Shown in pieces: positions 34,240 through 45,349 of a stretch of 64,000 nucleotides of DNA. This DNA comes from Anticarsia gemmatalis (taxonomy: Eukaryota; Arthropoda; Insecta; Lepidoptera; Erebidae), in assembly GCF_050436995.1 (NCBI RefSeq), contig NC_134745.1, positions 310,001 through 374,000 of the forward strand, given 5' to 3'. Below the pieces are notes generated by a model. The model was not told where the DNA came from. It did no database searches and was given only the letters and a program-made list of their open reading frames with translations. Within the stretch, counting starts at the first letter, position 1, and each line of letters starts with the position of its first letter. The translations under genes and the position numbers were made by a program.

Positions 34240-36153
34240 GACTTAAAGTAGAACCAGTCCTAACTGGATGGATCACTGAACTAGTCAGCAAAAGGGCGGT
34301 ACAGATAGTGGCAAACACCACAATAAGAGCAAAAGTGGTCAGAGGATGCCCCCAGGGAGGCGTCCTTTCACCGCTTCTATGGAACATAGTAGTGGATAGC
34401 CTCCTAACTAGTCTAAACAAAAAAGGGTACACTACTATTGGATATGCAGATGACCTAGCAATACTGATAAATGGGACAGCTGAAAACGTACTATGCAAAA
34501 TAATGCGCTCAGCTTTTCAGATTATAGAAAACTGGTGTGAAGAACACCAACTATCAGTAAACCCCAAAAAAACAGAACTTATCCTTTTCACCAACAAAAG
34601 GAAGTTACCGGACCTCGAACTACCAAAACTATTTAACACCAAACTCACCCTGTCAACTCAAGTGAAATATCTGGGCATGGTTCTTGACAACAAGTTGAAT
34701 TGGGCGAGTCATATTGAAGCAAAAACTAGGAAGGCCTGCATAGCGTTCGGCCAGTGTAGAAGAATGGTTGGTAACAAATGGGGTCTCAACCCAAACATAA
34801 CACTCTGGCTATACACATCAGTTATCAGACCTTCTATCACCTACGGAGCAGTTGTATGGTGGCCCAGAACACAACTGACAACGGTAAAAACAAAACTCCA
34901 GAGCACACAACGCCTAGCATGTGTAGCCACCACTGGATGCATGAAAACCACTCCATCAAATGCACTTGAGTACCTCCTAAACCTCAGGCCCTTAGATTTG
35001 GTTATACAGGAGGAGGCACAAGCGGCTGCCTTAAGACTAAAAGCAAACGGGCTATGGCAGCAGAACCCAGAAACAACACACACCAAAATTCTGCAATGTA
35101 TCTTGAAGGAAATACCACTTCTCGATGCACCTACAGATAAAACGCCATGTCACCACGTTTTTGACAGAAGATACAATATCCAACTCAAAGAGGAATCTAA
35201 AGATGACTCTGGCATCAACGAAGTTAGGATATACACTGACGGATCCAAAACCGCATTTGGTACAGGAGCCGGCGTCTTCTCGAACGATCTAAATATCAAA
35301 ATATCAGCCACCCTAGACAAACTAAATACAATCTTCCAAGCAGAATGTATAGGAATCACTAAGGCAGCACAAGCAGTCGCAGCCAGAGATGTCAGAGACT
35401 TTAAAATAAAAATTGTCTCGGACAGTGCATCCATGCTACAAGCCTTACAAAATAACGTTATAACATCTGCCCTTGTTCTGGAATGCCATAATGCGCTCCA
35501 GGCTATTGCACGTACGAACACAGTTACCCTGCAATGGATCAAAGGGCACAGCAATTCAATGGGAAACGATGCAGCTGATGAACTAGCTAAAAGGGGATCA
35601 AATGGAACAGTACTTGGACCGGAACCACTACTGCCTATCCCCCAAGCACAAATTAAATCTTGGCTGAACAGAAACACCGAAGCGAAACACCTAAAAGAAT
35701 GGAACAACAGCAAAGGTTGCAGGCAAACTAAGGCTGCAGTTCCGGTGGCACCTAAGAATCTTGCCCGCAACCTTATCAGTCTAAAAAGGGACAAAATACG
35801 CAAGGTAATAGGAATCCTAACCGGCCATTGTCCCCTAAACAAACATCTATGTACAATAGGTGTGACGGACAGCCCCCTGTGCAGAGGATGCATGGAGGCA
35901 GAGGAAACACCACAACATGTACTCGTGGAATGCAACAGCGTGGCGGACCAACGAGCGCGAACAAAAATATTGACAACAACACTCCAGGAAGCCTGCAGCA
36001 ACTTGAAAAAGCTACTGAAGTTCTGGGAAGAACTAGGATGGCTGGAGTGAGGGTGAATCAACACAACAATGAGAGAGGGTAGATACACGCACAAAGGCCC
36101 ATTTAAGAGGCTAAGTGCGGAAAAAGCCCAGGAAACCTAACCTAACCTAACCT
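34240..36153 (+). mobile_element. 5'-truncated RT-RNase H LINE insertion
   Basis: A non-LTR retrotransposon fragment of about 1.9 kb. It starts inside the reverse-transcriptase domain, runs through RNase H and a C-terminal zinc motif to a stop at 36050, then has a short 3' UTR of about 85 bases and a CCTAA tail. Exact 13-bp flanking duplications show it arrived by target-primed reverse transcription, with incomplete first-strand synthesis explaining the 5' truncation. No endonuclease or ORF1 remains, so this copy cannot move by itself. RT followed by RNase H points to the I/LOA/R1-like part of insect LINEs; the exact clade needs a tree. Confidence 0.93.
34308..36050 (+). CDS. LINE ORF2 fragment: reverse transcriptase - RNase H - zinc motif
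   Basis: One uninterrupted frame of 580 codons from GTG 34308. The frame is open upstream into the truncation point (34240), so 34308 is not a real start. RT: GCPQGGVLSPLL at residues 13-24 and the catalytic YADD at 46-49; the finger region and first catalytic Asp are lost. The thumb region follows to about residue 230. RNase H spans about 305-430 with IYTDGS (D311), E346, D372, IKGHSN and D421, a complete catalytic set. A CX2CX8HX4C zinc motif (CRGC...H...C) lies near residues 525-545. There are no internal stops or frameshifts, so the insertion looks young. The long antisense frame on the other strand is a shadow. Confidence 0.93.
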   Translation: MANTTIRAKVVRGCPQGGVLSPLLWNIVVDSLLTSLNKKGYTTIGYADDLAILINGTAENVLCKIMRSAFQIIENWCEEHQLSVNPKKTELILFTNKRKLPDLELPKLFNTKLTLSTQVKYLGMVLDNKLNWASHIEAKTRKACIAFGQCRRMVGNKWGLNPNITLWLYTSVIRPSITYGAVVWWPRTQLTTVKTKLQSTQRLACVATTGCMKTTPSNALEYLLNLRPLDLVIQEEAQAAALRLKANGLWQQNPETTHTKILQCILKEIPLLDAPTDKTPCHHVFDRRYNIQLKEESKDDSGINEVRIYTDGSKTAFGTGAGVFSNDLNIKISATLDKLNTIFQAECIGITKAAQAVAARDVRDFKIKIVSDSASMLQALQNNVITSALVLECHNALQAIARTNTVTLQWIKGHSNSMGNDAADELAKRGSNGTVLGPEPLLPIPQAQIKSWLNRNTEAKHLKEWNNSKGCRQTKAAVPVAPKNLARNLISLKRDKIRKVIGILTGHCPLNKHLCTIGVTDSPLCRGCMEAEETPQHVLVECNSVADQRARTKILTTTLQEACSNLKKLLKFWEELGWLE

Positions 36154-36155
36154 AA
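36136..36155 (+). repeat. LINE 3' tail of telomere-like CCTAA repeats
   Basis: Four exact CCTAA units, the complement of the insect telomere repeat TTAGG, end the LINE. The last AA is shared with the start of the target duplication. Confidence 0.9.
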
Positions 36156-36166
36156 GCTACATAGTA
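36154..36166 (+). repeat. Target-site duplication, right copy
   Basis: AAGCTACATAGTA, identical to 34227-34239. Confidence 0.85.
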
Positions 36167-36169
36167 ACT

Positions 36170-36945
36170 TATAACTCAGACTATATCATTTCCCCAAACT
36201 ATAACAATGTAGATGTTCAAGATTATCATAAACCAATGTACGCGGAAAATACGGCGGCCTGTAGTTAAGTCCGCGTCACAGAATACAATAATACAGTCGG
36301 CATACCAACGTGGAACGTCCATAAAGTTAAAAATATAATGAAACCGCTCTGCGGATACACGGTAAACTACCTGCATGTGGTTAGTTAGACCACCCACTGG
36401 CTCCCTCTGGCGGAACAACGCTTATATTACGTTTCATAGCTTGTATTTTAACTAACTTTATAATTGCTATGGTCACCGTTCAAATATTTATACATTTTGT
36501 TTTGTGAATTTATGCAGCTGTTGACTTTTCTTTTTTATTTCTATACTTATGCAACGGTGCACTCAAGTATAAAGTAATTGCTATAATAATTTATTTAGGC
36601 CATCTTGTTTTACAATTTATTTAATTGTTAATGAAGAACAGTTACAACAAAAACGTAGCTTCCGTCATAATAGAACACAAAAAGCTAATAATACCTCTAT
36701 ATATGTATTTACACATATACTAACAGTCATTAATAAAATATGTAATTTGTCTGTTTATTCCAAGTGTTCCTGCACCACTGTACATAGTGTCGTGGGTGTC
36801 TTTCGTCGGCGAAAGATTTTTATGATTTTTCTAAAGTTTTCTTTTGATCCTAAGATCTTGTTTTTCTTTTTCTTTGTCTGTAATTTATAAATTCGTTGGT
36901 GCCCTCAACACAAGATTAATTCCAAGTACGCTAGCTGTCTTTGAA
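36170..36945. other. No gene recognised
   Basis: AT-rich right flank of the LINE. 36230-36425 is less AT-rich and repeat-free, with no recognisable product. Confidence 0.5.
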
Positions 36946-36949
36946 AAGA

Positions 36950-37110
36950 AAATAAAAATAATATAATCATCGCTAGACTAGGTTTTCCATCTCGTAGAAT
37001 ATTTTTTTCAGTAGGTTTAATATAAGATGAGGTCGAATGTCGGACCCAGTGTAGTGCCCTGAGGGACCCCTTGAACAAGATCACTAGAATAATCTGATGT
37101 CGAAAATGTT
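36950..37110 (-). pseudogene. CR1/Jockey-like reverse-transcriptase relic
   Basis: The minus strand gives VQGVPQGTTLGPTFDLIL, the classic GVPQGTxLGP block of LINE reverse transcriptase, at about 37020-37085. After a frameshift it continues SYIKPTEKNILRDGKPSLAM, equivalent to the stretch leading to the catalytic YADD, which is itself lost. Clearly a decayed fragment. Confidence 0.7.
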
Positions 37111-37524
37111 TACCTAAAACATGTTTTGAGATATTACATACATTTTTATTCGTATTTGTTTTCTTAAATCCTAAACATAACGAGTTGATTGTCAACGCTA
37201 ACTAAATCAACAGTGACATAGATCACAATTTAATAAAAGTAGTAGCTGGTATTTACTGGTCCAAAATAGAAAGACAGAAAGTCCTTCTTTATATTATTGA
37301 CAAAGGTTTTAGTGTAGTCAAATAGAAAAAAAACATCAAATGAAATAATCTGTAAACAAGGAATTTCGCTGAGACGGCGAGACAAAGCGACATCCTGAAA
37401 TATGACTTACGCTTTATAATTTAGTGCTTTGTTAAATAAATTGAATTAGTTGTTCGTGTTAGTAGAATAATCCGATTAAATAATGAGAGCTATGTAGTTA
37501 TAAACCTTAACAAAGACATACAAA

Positions 37525-37700
37525 GATCACATCGGCGATGTATTGAAAAAAGGTCCGGTGCTTAGTACTCGTACCCGGCGGTCCTGTATGACAAGATGTA
37601 TGGATGTGAATGAGACAAGGGAAGTTTGTGAGGATCGTTCTTTGGTTTCTGCCTACTTCTATGGCAAAAAGATGCGATTTATGAATGTCAACGTAAGCAA
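37525..37700 (+). pseudogene. RTE-like LINE C-terminus relic
   Basis: From 37520 the frame reads HIGDVLKKG, then RTRRSCMTRCMDV and EVCEDRSLVSAYFYGKK. This is the HxGHVxR...RRxxxxxxxD...DRxxWRxLVSAYP ending I recall for RTE-like LINE ORFs, with the WR pair deleted. The open frame continues to 37752 by chance. Same family as 21195-21290. Confidence 0.7.
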
Positions 37701-37759
37701 CTATAGTACAATTATTGATGATGTATGTTTATTTAGTTTTTGCGATGAATAGCACGTCA

Positions 37760-38415
37760 TTGTTGAAAGCATCCGCATGTAGGTCATTGAATTCAATCAA
37801 TACGTTCTCATTTTTAGTGCAAACATAAACCTTAATGCATTTTATTATTTTTGCTCTAGTATCAAGATCAAAAATATTTCCGTTCTTTCTTTCTGAATGT
37901 TAGTGTAAAATGTTTGAAAGTTTTTCTTAAAGTCGTACAAGAATTATGAGTTTGTGCGTAGGTTGTTCGTATGCAAAGGCTTCAAGCTAAAACTTTTGAG
38001 ACCTAATTATATTTCTTTTTCCAAGTTCTTTGATGTAGTCTTTTGCGCTAAAGTTTTTTCGCTTTGTGTTGTGCGTCAACATTTATTTCATATTTTAGGG
38101 ATCGTAAATTTTGTAGTAATTACGAGCTCACAAATATTTATGTGGAATGCAGGCTTTAGGTTTCTTAGTAATTTAATCCTTTACAGTTAGGCAGCTAAAA
38201 TGGCTTTTGGCAGTTTAATATTTTAATGTGAAACGTAAATTATTTCAAGCTTGATTATTAATATTTTGTTGTAACGTTTCGAAATTGAGTGCAATGTTGG
38301 TTAATATTATCTTTAAGTTTTAATAAATAGAAAGTTTGTTTTGTACCCTTACTTCAATGCTGCCTTACAATTTCTTAGTATTTCATAAAATACTTTTTTA
38401 ATTTAATTAATTTCT
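37760..38415. other. No gene recognised
   Basis: AT-rich. A 78-codon hydrophobic frame at 37954-38190 lacks any family feature. Confidence 0.5.
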
Positions 38416-38419
38416 TCAA

Positions 38420-38770
38420 CCCCTTAAAGCATAAACAGGAAATCCCAGCCGAGTCATAAAAAGCCGAGGCAAACTTTCTAAAATCAACTTTAAAACTAAA
38501 AAGTGGGTCTCGCGAGTTATCACAAATTAATCAAGTTGTGATAAGCCATTACTCGGAGGCGTTTTGAAGGCTCGATCAAACTTGCAAGTTTAATTAAAAG
38601 TGATTCGAGTAACTGTAATGTGGAGGCCTTTTGAATTTAAATATTTATTGAACGACACAGTTGAGAGGAGAGCGCTCTCAGGATTGATGAAGCCGAGGGC
38701 TTGTCCTTAAACTAAGTTTAACAAAGCTTATTATTTTGTGCATAAATAATATTAAAGTCGAGTTGAATTA
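38420..38770. promoter_or_regulatory. Candidate conserved non-coding block
   Basis: Repeat-free and motif-rich. TTATCACAA-ATTAATCAAG-TTGTGATAA at about 38518-38545 is a 9-bp-arm inverted repeat of a TGATAA core around homeodomain-like ATTAATCA. More TTAATTAAA, TTTAAATATTTATTG and GAGAGGAGAG blocks follow. The composition is typical of developmental enhancers, but that is an inference without alignment. Confidence 0.22.
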
Positions 38771-38789
38771 CTGTTAATATACTTTGGTG

Positions 38790-39730
38790 TGAATATAGGG
38801 TAATGTATCTATTTTATACGCGTTTATTATAACAGTTTATTGTTGTATGACGAATTGATTAATGGAGTAACTAATTAATTGACAGACTATCGAAATACTT
38901 GGCTATACTTTTTACCCATAAATAGGAATAATAAGAAGATATAATTGAAGGCGGGTAGAGCAGCACTTATTCTCTTTCTGACATGTTTTACCTCACCATG
39001 TTTAGTTTGTTTATTAAATGCATTATTAGTTGACCAATTAAGGTACACCTTTTGAGCAAGTTGTGGGACGTAAAGGGCAATGAAACATTTATGTTATGGT
39101 ACGTAAAACCACCGCAAAAAAGATCGCGGTCACAGCCACTGTGGTCAGACCCCATTTACTAGTATCACGATATATAACCCCTCGAGAGAAGTTTTTATAA
39201 TTGTTTTCCAATTTGTAAAGAAAAGGTCACACAAGCAGCGTCACAGTTATCAGTTAGTATTATTTAAACTGCAAAACCACTGCGACCTACATTTGTATGT
39301 ATTTATGTCTGTGTGTCCATTAGCTAACATCGGTCTATTTAACGCTAATTTTATTATTACAACGGTTGAACATAAAAATACTATTAGCTAGTACATTTTT
39401 AATTTGCCTCTACGAATTGTGTCGAATGCAATTAGTTTTTGTGTTACATTTGTAAACACGCAACACTGTAAAATAGTAGAAATATGTTACAGCACATTTT
39501 AATTAATTTTTAGAATGAAATGTATGGTGCATTGGAATCATATATTCTACTCGTACCAATCAACATGTTACGGAGAATTACGGTTGAAATAATGTTTACA
39601 GTATATTTATCGATTACTGGATGGTGATTAAAGACTAATCTCCAGTTAAACCAGTCCTGATTAACTATTAGTTAACTTGGTGGAATTTTGACAGTTTATT
39701 TTACGTACATTTGCTGTGTATTCATCAAGG
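38790..39730. other. No gene recognised
   Basis: AT-rich. Nothing identifiable. Confidence 0.5.
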
Positions 39731-39732
39731 AC

Positions 39733-39830
39733 TAGCTTTCTGCCCGCGGCTTTGTTCGCGTGGAATTTTTATTCCTTCGGAGTAGAATTTCCGAAAATTA
39801 TCTCTTTGTGCTCAACTACAGTCTCCAAAG
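39733..39830 (+). repeat. Dispersed lepidopteran repeat, GCCCGCGGCTTTGTTCGCG type
   Basis: ACTAGCTTTCTGCCCGCGGC and TTTGTTCGCGTGGAATTTTT match the start of the CCCGCGACTTCGTCC family. The remainder has diverged beyond recognition. Confidence 0.6.
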
Positions 39831-39839
39831 AATGGTCTT

Positions 39840-40590
39840 TGAAGACTGATAGACGCATTCCGAACAGCTTCTTGTGTTAGTTAGTCGAAAGTTGTGAATC
39901 AATTTTTTAACCTTTGATCTTTGCTTGTTTTTTGTCACAGTAGATACAATAGCTTATCAAGGGGATATCTTGAGAAAATATCTTACAATTACATATCGTA
40001 ATACTTTTCCAAAATTTCATTAAAAGCTAAGATTTGGTAGTCTTATTTTTCTTGCTTTTATTTATATTTTTTATTTCAGTATCGTTTCAAAGTGCGTGCT
40101 AAAGCCCAATATTATCAGTTATTTGACGCAGAACGCGTGGAACAAAGTCAACATTTTAGCTGATGTTTGTTCCACGGATACATCGTGTGTTTTAATCTAA
40201 AGGAAATTGCTATGTAAAGTAACCGTTACTTTAGCTAATAGTGACACTTTGGTGTAGTCTACTACGATATAGATGTTTTTGGCATAGGTGTAGGAGTGTA
40301 ATTTGCCTTTCACGAATTCATTGTTTTTGGGTACTTTTATGATTTTGTGTTTAGGAAGTTTTCTTGTCCAGTGTATATCTTTTATTGTCTAGAAAGAATT
40401 TTATATTTTTGGGTTCATTTTTACGCATTAACTTTCTTATTGTATTATTATTGTATTAAGATTCTATCAATCTATTCAGCCCGTTTCCACGCGCTGTTGA
40501 AAATACTCATTCTCTTTGGTACGCCACTTGATACAGTGCTGTACCTACTTGTCTCAATCAGAATTATTTATTATTAATCCCATATCAACA
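39840..40590. other. No gene recognised
   Basis: AT-rich. The hydrophobic 76-codon frame at 40347-40577 is F/Y/I/L-rich, as expected by chance. Confidence 0.5.
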
Positions 40591-40594
40591 TTAT

Positions 40595-40680
40595 AAAACA
40601 CAAAATTTTCGTGTGAAAATCGAACTCGGGATCCCCGGACTCTGTAGCAGCGGGGTTGTGATTACCTTAACGTTAAGATA
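40595..40680 (-). mobile_element. tRNA-like SINE head, degraded
   Basis: The minus strand contains GAGTTCGATTTTCACACGAA (B-box-like) preceded by AGTCCGGGGATCCC and an A-box-like AAGGTAATCAC. It cannot be folded as a working tRNA. Confidence 0.45.
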
Positions 40681-40689
40681 GATCTTTTG

Positions 40690-43335
40690 TTCAGTTCTAA
40701 ATATTCATTGCTCAATTTATTTACCAGAAAAAACAGTATACTAAATGCCTAAAACAAGGAAAGTATGTAGATTGTTCTAGATTGTTTAATTCAAACAATT
40801 TGTCTCTTGTCTTATTCTTATAAAGTTTGTATCTAGCGTTTATATTTGTGTCTCAGTTATCTAACGCGAGGAAGTAGGTTTATAGTCGTCCCAACTTGTT
40901 CATTTTATTTTAGCTCAATCTACCTTGAGATAATCAAAATGTCCGGCTTTTTGAGCACTTCGTTCTTTTAATCAAATAGTTTTGATTACAATATTATGAT
41001 GAAATGGTATTTGAGAACTACATCTGCAGCATTTTAGAAGTATCAGTTATAAAATTTAGATTGTACGATTACTGTTAAGCGTTTTGAAATAATCAGACTT
41101 GTGTAGCATTTTTTTATGTTGTTTTTGTCAAAAAAGGATTTTAAATTTAAACAATTATTAGTAGTAGTTTAACCATTAAAATATACATGTAAACAAACAG
41201 TCAGATTTATATGTCATATCATAGGTTTTGGATGGATTAAACACTCCATAGCATAATTTACAAGAAACCATACTACTAAATAATTTTCCATCAAATTAAA
41301 TCCATAAATATAATTAAAGGTAAACGATCATAATATTATTGTTCTAGGAGACACGGCTGAAAGTACTAGGCGTGTGGCGTAATAACTACATTAACCGTTT
41401 TACTGCCGGCGCCGCACAATGTATTCTGTGAATTGACCGGAGAATGTTGTGAGTAGGAGTTTTAGGAAAGAGTGTAATGTTTATATTAAGGTTTGCGAGA
41501 AATTGAAATCTGTTATTTCGTTTTTTCTTAATATTTCGCGACCAACGTTGAACTTTTGCGTAGCAATTCAAAGTGTTTGTTTATACCTGTAACTTTTTGT
41601 CATTCTGCCATATATTCAAAGACTGTAATTTACAAATAAGATCACACATTGTTTTTAGAAGAGTCTGAAATTAAAGACAGCCGCCTCGGCCCCTGAAAAC
41701 TTATTTTGCTTCATCCAAGTTGAGATTTTTCTAATGCTAAACAGGATTAAGTATATAAAAATCTGTATTATATTGAGTGATAATACTTATCACTATACAC
41801 ATAAAACTATATAACCTGTATCTTAAAACTATCTATTATACCTTTAAAAAATACTGAGATACGTTGAGTGAAAGAGTTTATAGCGCACATATCTCCCAGT
41901 TTACTCCCAGTTAAGTTTTCACGTGACTTTTATATGACACTAAAACGTTCAGTGGTCGGTACTTTTGGTACTTTCTAAATTTTTAAGGCTTTACGTTCTA
42001 CAGAGTATTTTTCAAAGGTTAATGGCCAAAGGTTGTCTCTAAGGCATGTCTATCGTAAACCTGTAAAAGTACAGTCGGCGACATATATATTGCTATTTTT
42101 ATAGTTTTCAGAATGTTTGTACTTGTTGTTGATTTATATGGATATTTTACTGTATCTTGTTTGTGATAGAAGAACAAGCTTTGCAAAAGAAGCCACGTAC
42201 CGTAATCCAAAGGTTACTTAATTGGGTTTACAAATAGTTTAAAAAAATAAACCAAGTTTAGGCTCTTTGCAACACCCGGTTAAATAAGTTTGCTCGCCAT
42301 GGACAGTTGAATCGAAACACTATAAATTACTGTGCATTGCAAGTTTCATCAGTTTTTTAAGAGTGAACATGTTTGTAATGAAAAGGTTACATGTTCATGC
42401 AACGGATTTGGTAAATCTGTTTATCGTCTAGAGATATTTTCTGCCGACTGTACCCAGCTCACAAAAGTTTTGTAGGTCTAATAGATTTAGCACTAGAATG
42501 TTCTAGAATTTAAATACATGCAGGACTATGTTTATTGGTTTAATTTAACACGTTGAGAGCGACCCCTGAACAAAATGTCCTTTGTGATGAAATTGTGTAG
42601 GAGTCGAGTTATATATTTGCTAACTTTTTATTGAATGTAGGTCTAGTGTTGTTTACTTTTTATGTATTTTATACCTGATTTGTTTACGTCTACAGAGTTG
42701 TGGGTTTAATTTGATACTTTTGACTTTGTCTGAAAAAAATGTTCAGTGTGCTCAATTTCTTTTCGTTACATATAAGGGGCACGACAGAAAAAGATAGAAA
42801 ATGATTTTTTCAACATAATTAAACAGTTCAACATAATTGCCCTAATATACACAAACAACTGTGATCCTTAAAATTTTAGGAATGCTAAGGTGTATCGTAG
42901 GTTTTTCACGCAAAAAACTACAAAAAGGAAACTCCTCACAAGATTTAAAAATCTGAATCACAGGACACTTCTTACTCTCCTACATTTTTGACACAAACCG
43001 AAGTCATAAGCTTACATAGTGACAAAGTTTTCAAGCTATACATTGATGGTCATACCTAGCTATAATCAAACAGGCTCTATAACGTGAGTGTAAACACTGG
43101 TAAGCCGTTATCAAGTGGCACTAATAAGGTCACTGAGGACATCTTAGCCACTACACACTACACACTATTACACACTACGACACGGTAAACGCATTATGAC
43201 CCATTATGCTATGTACTATGTATTTTGTATATATTTATATGGATACGTGAAGTGTTTTGCAATAGTCTTTTTAGCAACTTTAAGATGAGGATGTTTCTTG
43301 CTTTTGGATATGGGATAAGGAAACTTAATACTTAT
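40690..43335. other. No gene recognised
   Basis: Long AT-rich stretch. Frames at 41386-41571 and 42019-42210 are short, with no features. No repeat family identified. Confidence 0.5.
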
Positions 43336-43340
43336 TAACT

Positions 43341-43627
43341 GCACGTTTGGCGCAGTGGTTTAAGCGGTCACCTCGCCGCAACAACCGTAGCGCCGCGTGT
43401 GGTGGGTTCGAATCCTACCCGGAACAAATCTTTGTGTGATGAGCACGAGTATTTGTTCTGAGCCTGGTTGTCAATTTATCTATATAAGTATGTATTTAGA
43501 AGTATATAAGTATGTTTATCAGTTATTTGGTTACCATAGTACAAGCTCTGCTTAGTTTGGAATCAAATAACCGTGTGTGAGTTGTCCAAAAATATTTAAA
43601 TTTAAATTTTAAATTAAATATTTTTTG
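43341..43627 (+). mobile_element. tRNA-derived SINE, best-preserved copy (SINE-3)
   Basis: Pol III promoter elements are clear: A box TGGCGCAGTGG at 43348-43358 and B box GGTTCGAATCC at 43405-43415. The body reads GAGCACGAGTATTTGTTCTG, AGCCTGGTTGTC, GGTTACCATAGTACAAGCTC and TGCTTAGTTTGGAATC, and ends in an AT-rich tail. A truncated reverse copy lies at 24300-24452. I recall this body from lepidopteran SINEs. Transcription by RNA polymerase III is possible but unproven. Confidence 0.85.
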
Positions 43628-43819
43628 GAATTGAATTGGACGTGAAGTACAATCCCTAGTACTAGTGCATAAGAATTATAGACTGTTATCTGTCATGTTT
43701 TTCTGGTTAAACTGCTAAGTCATTTTAGATACTATTACGTTGTCATAATAGATCATATATTGTTGGTATTCGTCCTTTACTTTTGGTAATTTAAACATAG
43801 TATTTGATATTGCTGTATT

Positions 43820-43985
43820 TTGACAAACATGAGTACTTTTACAAACATACAAACAACGGACACCAAGTACAACAAGAGCCAATACAACTGTTTATGAGTC
43901 ACAAAAACACTTATTCTATGTGGAAATGGAACTCGCATCGCCATACGCAGTGACGTCGACCACGACCACCATTTTCGTTTACTTA
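43820..43985 (-). mobile_element. tRNA-derived SINE, decayed (SINE-1)
   Basis: In reverse orientation it has ACTTTTACAAACATACAAAC, AACGGACACCAAGTACAAC, TGTTTATGAGTCACA and GGAAATGGAACTCGCATCG, parallel to 59490-59690 but diverged. Confidence 0.65.
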
Positions 43986-44384
43986 AATAGAAATTTTCAC
44001 ACTAAACTGTCAATAAAATCACTATTTCAAACACCTTCTATACTAACTAATATATCCCTGTCACTACACATTTGATTTATACAAACACGTTGAAGGTCAC
44101 GACCTCGGCGCCTAATGGATGTATTTACACCAAGGAAACCTACGTGATAAAGGACAAACATAAATTTTCCCACAGACTATTGTTACTTTGGTTTTATTCA
44201 TTGCTGTATTGATTCCATATGTCCTTGGCATTCGTGGAAATCTTTTGATACTATTTTGATGTTTAAAGTGCTATTGTACATTGAATTAAAATGTCTTTCG
44301 TTTCTTACTTTGTTGTAAATCGATAATTTTAACTAAATAAATATGAGCAACTCAAGTTTACGTTTAAGCTCTGCTGAAGTCTGC

Positions 44385-44460
44385 TTCAAATCGATTCAGT
44401 CGTTTTGAAGAAAACCAAAAAATAAACACACTTTTACATATATTATTATCTAGTAGTAAC
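44385..44460 (+). repeat. Dispersed-repeat 3' fragment
   Basis: CTTCAAATCGATTCAGTCGT, then CACACTTTTACATATATTAT and TATCTAGTAGTAA resemble the 3' ends of the CCCGCGACTTCGTCC-type repeats. Weak. Confidence 0.4.
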
Positions 44461-44819
44461 TAATATTCATTTAAGTATAATAAAGAAGATCAAATCATAT
44501 CATCCGATAAAAATGTGGAGATCATAAAAACCCTAAAAATAATAAGAAATTATATGAGAACCAGTAAATGAGTAACGTAAAGCACTGGACAAAAAAGTGT
44601 ACAAAACCGGGAATTGAATATGAAAATTAATAAACTTAATAAAATTCTGGATATAAGCCAAAACAACACAAATTATCGTGACACACAAAAATACAAAAAA
44701 GTCAGTTAAAAAATAACAACAAAATATCAAAAATAGACGAAACCTAATAAAAATTCTATTCCTGTTTCCTAGCATATGATCAAGCATTAAGTTAACAATA
44801 TACAAATACTTTGATCCAC

Positions 44820-44960
44820 CGGCGAGTGGCGGACAAATGCGCGGCCATTTGCAAACGGATAAAAACGCACACGACCCGGGCATAGCCGGTTCAAGCCGGG
44901 TAATGTTGGACAATAGCCGGGTAATGTCGTGCTATTCTGAATGCCTGCCGATCACGTACT
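44820..44960. repeat. GC-rich patch with AGCCGG repeats
   Basis: AGCCGG occurs at 44884, 44894 and 44915; the last two extend to AGCCGGGTAATGT with a 21-base period. The patch is CpG-rich within AT-rich DNA. The minus-strand frame that crosses it starts at TTG and becomes generically hydrophobic. Confidence 0.5.
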
Positions 44961-45177
44961 GGCCGTTATTGGCGATGAAACGGCATCCAACCTATTTGTC
45001 TGGACGTTTGTAATTTGATTCTTTTTTGTTTTTGATTTTATTTTGAATGTGGTTATTGTTGTGTGATTGAGTTCTCTGTAAAAAAAAGTTCATAATATAC
45101 GTTTTTTAAACATTATTGGTTTATTTTTGACAAGTCTAATACCATTAAAGCATATCTGTCAATTCATATGTTTTCTG

Positions 45178-45343
45178 CAGTCACTACCAACCAGCGAGTA
45201 TCGAGAGTTTAACATTTCAAATGTACTGCAAAGTTAATTATTAATGCGCCCGTTAGAGACGCTGATCAGACTTTCATACAAAATTTGTCGGTGGCTAGCC
45301 GGTTGCCGTTAGTTGATAGTAGTAGATAAAATTGCCCCTTCAG
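45178..45343 (+). mobile_element. MITE-A copy 5
   Basis: Starts CAGTCACTACCAACCAGCGA, then GTATCGAGAGTTTAACATTT, GCGCCCGTTAGAGACGCTGA, TCAGACTTTCATACAAAA and GGCTAGCCGGTTGCCGTTAG. The right terminus (TAGATAAAATTGCCCC) is degraded. Confidence 0.8.
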
Positions 45344-45349
45344 CCTATT

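Noticed and set aside
35150..36094. 314-codon frame on the minus strand
   Set aside because: Exact antisense shadow of the LINE RT-RNase H frame, with a generic Leu/Ser/Cys-rich product.
36136..36155. True telomere or subtelomere
   Set aside because: Only four CCTAA units, bounded by the LINE 3' UTR and a unique-sequence target duplication.
43341..43430. Possible tRNA gene
   Set aside because: A and B boxes are clear, but the cloverleaf is not complete and the sequence runs into a SINE body shared with 24300-24452.
44533..44913. 126-codon minus frame with hydrophobic half
   Set aside because: Begins at TTG in a GC-rich patch, then is F/I/L-rich as expected by chance in AT-rich DNA; no family pattern.
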